Assembly: GCA_021204175.1 (NCBI GenBank)
Contig: JAJPZT010000054.1
Location: forward strand, 1-64,000
DNA: 64,000 nucleotides
From: Clostridiales bacterium
Lineage (GTDB): Bacteria; Bacillota; Clostridia; Lachnospirales; CAG-274
Direction: 5' to 3'
Position numbers and translations under genes: made by a program. Under the pieces are notes generated by a model. The model was not told the origin of the DNA, ran no database searches, and worked only from the letters and a program-made list of their open reading frames with translations. Positions 62,126 through 64,000 of this stretch are shown in pieces (position 1 is the first letter of the stretch; each line of letters starts with the position of its first letter).

Positions 62126-63481
62126 TTATGCAAAGAAGGAAATTACAAGAGCAACTATGAAGCCTGTACAGCCTACGATTGTTTCCATAATTGTCCAGGT
62201 TTTGAGAGTTGTTTTTTCGTCCATGCCTACCAATGATTTAACAAGCCAGAAGCCGGAGTCGTTAAAGTGTGAGCAGACTGTTGCGCCGCCGGCTACGGCT
62301 GCTGTTATGCAGGCAAGATGGAGAGGTGAAAGCCCTGCTACTTCAGGCATAGCGGAAACGATACCGGCTGCCATTGTCATAGCTACCGTTGATGAGCCTA
62401 CTGAAATTCTTACCAAAACGGCTACTATGAAAGCTACAACTACAATGGGAAGAGCTGCGGAAGCTACGGCTGATCCTATTACATCGCCTAAGCCTGAGTT
62501 TTGAAGAATGTATCTTAAAACGCCGCCGCAGGCAGTTACAAGAAGAATCATTCCCGTAGGTTCAAGAGATTTTGTCATTACCTTTTCAAGCTCTTCCTTG
62601 GAGTAGCCTCTCTTAATTCCCAAAAGAAGCATAGCGGCTATAGTTGCTATAAGAAGGGCTACAAAGGGCTCGCCTACGAAAGCCAAAACAGGTCTTATAG
62701 GATCTAAAGCGGGGATAACGCTTGAAACTGAGTTTAAAATAATAAGTACAAGGGGTATAAGTATAATTCCAACAACATAAGCAAAGCTGGGAAGCTTTGA
62801 TTCGTCTATGTCTTCCTGTTCTGCAATGTGCTTGGGAACGGGAATGTTATATTTGTTTCCGCAGATTGAACCCCAAATAGGGCCTGCTGCTATCATTGCG
62901 AATATACCGCAGACAATACCTACCATTATAACCCAGCCTAAGTCAACGCCTAACATAGTTGCTACCAAAACGGGGCCCGGTGTGGGAGGAATGAAAGCGT
63001 GACCTACTGCAAGACCTGCAAGCAGAGGGATTACATAAAACAGTGACGAACGCTTTGTTCTCTTAGCAAGAGCAAAAGCAAGGGGTATAAGAATTATAAG
63101 ACCTGAGTCGAAAAATACGGGCATAGCTATTACAAGACCGGTTATACCCAAAGCCCATGCGGCTTTTTTGTCGCCGAAGCGTTTAACAAGGGTAACGGCT
63201 ATGGTTTGAGCACCGCCCGAAATTTCAAGAATAGCGCCGAACATAGAGCCTAAGCCTACCAAAAGAGCTATTCCTTTAAGGGTTGAGCCTATACCTTCGT
63301 TTACGGTGGTTACAATATCCGCAAGGGGCATTCCTGCGGCAATTCCTATAACGATTGCGCCTACAAGAATGGCTATCATTGCCTGAACCTTAAAGGCTAT
63401 AATGAGTACCAGTAAAACCAAAAATCCTATGAGAGCGGCTGCCACAAGTCTTGTGGGATTGGCGGCGAGTGTTTCTGTCAT
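62126..63481 (-). CDS. GntP-family gluconate/organic acid permease
   Basis: 451 aa, nearly all hydrophobic, with about 12 membrane helices. Family features are LVGLGSMFGAILEISGGAQT, HAFIPPTPGPVLVATML, FFDSGLIILIPLAFALA and ACGGVLRYILQNSG-LGDVIG. GntP permeases import gluconate or related sugar acids with protons. The ATG follows AAGGAGG. Next to it lies an ilvD/edd-family dehydratase, an arrangement consistent with sugar-acid use, though the exact substrate is open. Confidence 0.9.
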   Translation of the reverse strand: MTETLAANPTRLVAAALIGFLVLLVLIIAFKVQAMIAILVGAIVIGIAAGMPLADIVTTVNEGIGSTLKGIALLVGLGSMFGAILEISGGAQTIAVTLVKRFGDKKAAWALGITGLVIAMPVFFDSGLIILIPLAFALAKRTKRSSLFYVIPLLAGLAVGHAFIPPTPGPVLVATMLGVDLGWVIMVGIVCGIFAMIAAGPIWGSICGNKYNIPVPKHIAEQEDIDESKLPSFAYVVGIILIPLVLIILNSVSSVIPALDPIRPVLAFVGEPFVALLIATIAAMLLLGIKRGYSKEELEKVMTKSLEPTGMILLVTACGGVLRYILQNSGLGDVIGSAVASAALPIVVVAFIVAVLVRISVGSSTVAMTMAAGIVSAMPEVAGLSPLHLACITAAVAGGATVCSHFNDSGFWLVKSLVGMDEKTTLKTWTIMETIVGCTGFIVALVISFFA

Positions 63482-63535
63482 AAAAATTCCTCCTTAAATT
63501 AATTTTGTGTAAATCTGTGCTTGAGTTAATGTTAA

Positions 63536-64000
63536 TTATTCCATATATCCGCCCTTCATAGGGGAAACAGCGTGTTCGGAATATATTTTCAGAACGCCTT
63601 TTTTATATTTGGGTTCTTTGGGCGTCCATGCTGCCTTTCTCTCTTTGAGAACCTCGGCAACCTCTTCTTCCGAAAGTCTTTCGCCTTTAATGCCTACGAT
63701 AGCTAAAATTCTGTTTGGAATATCGATTTCTATTAAGTCGCCTTCTTCAACCAGTGCTATAGGGCCGCCGTCTGCGGCTTCGGGAGAAACGTGACCTATT
63801 GCCGGGCCTTTTGATGCGCCTGAGAAACGTCCGTCTGTAATGAGAGCAATTGTCTTTCCGAGTTCAGCGTCTGATGAAATAGCTTCTGTTGTGTAGAACA
63901 TTTCCGGCATTCCCGATCCTTTAGGGCCTTCGTATCTTATAAATACGGCGTCGCCGGGCTTAATTTCGTGTGAAAGAATTGCGGCAATAGCGTCCTCTTC
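63536..64000 (-). CDS. IlvD/Edd-family dehydratase, C-terminal part
   Basis: Partial: the frame runs from the window edge to TAA 63536. The C-terminal domain of dihydroxy-acid or sugar-acid dehydratases is clear: [51 protein letters not shown]. Length and KGER/DIPNRIL features fit IlvD (branched-chain amino acid synthesis), but the GntP neighbour, 54 nt downstream, makes an aldonic acid dehydratase possible. The N-terminal iron-sulfur half is outside the window. Confidence 0.88.
   Translation of the reverse strand, partial: EEDAIAAILSHEIKPGDAVFIRYEGPKGSGMPEMFYTTEAISSDAELGKTIALITDGRFSGASKGPAIGHVSPEAADGGPIALVEEGDLIEIDIPNRILAIVGIKGERLSEEEVAEVLKERKAAWTPKEPKYKKGVLKIYSEHAVSPMKGGYME

Noticed and set aside
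62103-62504. 133-codon plus-strand frame rich in Ala/Thr
   Set aside because: Antisense to the GntP permease.
1-64000. CRISPR array, tRNA or rRNA genes, retron or reverse transcriptase
   Set aside because: No regularly spaced repeats, tRNA-like loops, rRNA sequence or reverse-transcriptase motifs were seen by eye; a covariance-model scan was not possible here.

Overview
The window looks like chromosome of a low-to-moderate-GC Gram-positive anaerobe of the Clostridia, probably gut-associated. The signs are strong AGGAGG-type ribosome binding sites throughout, TTGACA/TATAAT promoters, a clostridial-style AddB with a 4Fe-4S cysteine set, ThiI without a rhodanese domain, and a PD-(D/E)XK-nuclease-family transposase remnant. 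The species cannot be fixed from the sequence alone. No tRNA, rRNA, CRISPR array or integrase was seen.

Bases 1-18020 are mostly housekeeping. A broken PD-(D/E)XK transposase (21-734) is followed on the minus strand by class II fructose-bisphosphate aldolase, xylulokinase, a small frameshifted membrane protein, a DUF815 ATPase and YchF. A plus-strand operon then runs NUDIX hydrolase, prmA, rsmE, a cysteine desulfurase-ThiI fusion and addB. A GntR/YtrA-type regulator with an ABC exporter (14530-18020, minus) closes this part; a promoter and overlapping operator sit just upstream of it.

Bases ~18100-60300 form a defence island of about 42 kb. Part 1 (18654-34488, plus) is a BREX type 4-like operon: a 1,115-aa repeat protein, an HNH nuclease, a BrxP-type PAPS-reductase/ferredoxin protein, a BrxC-like ATPase split by a frameshift, PglZ, a 66-aa zinc-ribbon protein, a short BrxL and a dedicated cysteine desulfurase. 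The desulfurase plus the DndC-like BrxP suggests sulfur-based DNA marking in place of methylation (inference). Part 2 (34699-38396, minus) is a WYL regulator with a TPR-helicase-HNH protein and a palindromic operator. Part 3 (39119-40176, minus) is a cassette of four small proteins. Part 4 (40347-57015, minus) is a long operon headed by a TerY-P-like triad (VWA, PP2C, Ser/Thr kinase). It continues with an UPF1-like helicase, a winged-helix/HEPN-like protein, a coiled-coil McrB-like AAA+ ATPase, a 1,259-aa partner and a MYG1-family protein; a DEDD exonuclease follows under its own promoter. Part 5 (57696-60290, plus) holds two divergent WYL regulators.

Parts 3, 4 and 5 share a previously unnamed promoter element: GCAGGTTTTTT placed 30-31 nt upstream of a TATAAT-like box with no -35 hexamer. 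It occurs before the small-protein cassette, before the exonuclease, before the triad operon, and in a degenerate tandem duplication next to the WYL genes. This suggests one regulon, perhaps controlled by the WYL proteins.

Six genes are split at short homopolymer-type tracts where one extra base would restore a long, sensible protein. Either the assembly under-calls homopolymers or these genes use slippage or are decaying; this matters for every reading of the island. Bases 60300-64000 return to ordinary sequence: a HAD remnant, a YitT-like membrane protein with a MarR regulator and operator, a GntP permease and the 3' part of an ilvD/edd-family dehydratase running off the window.
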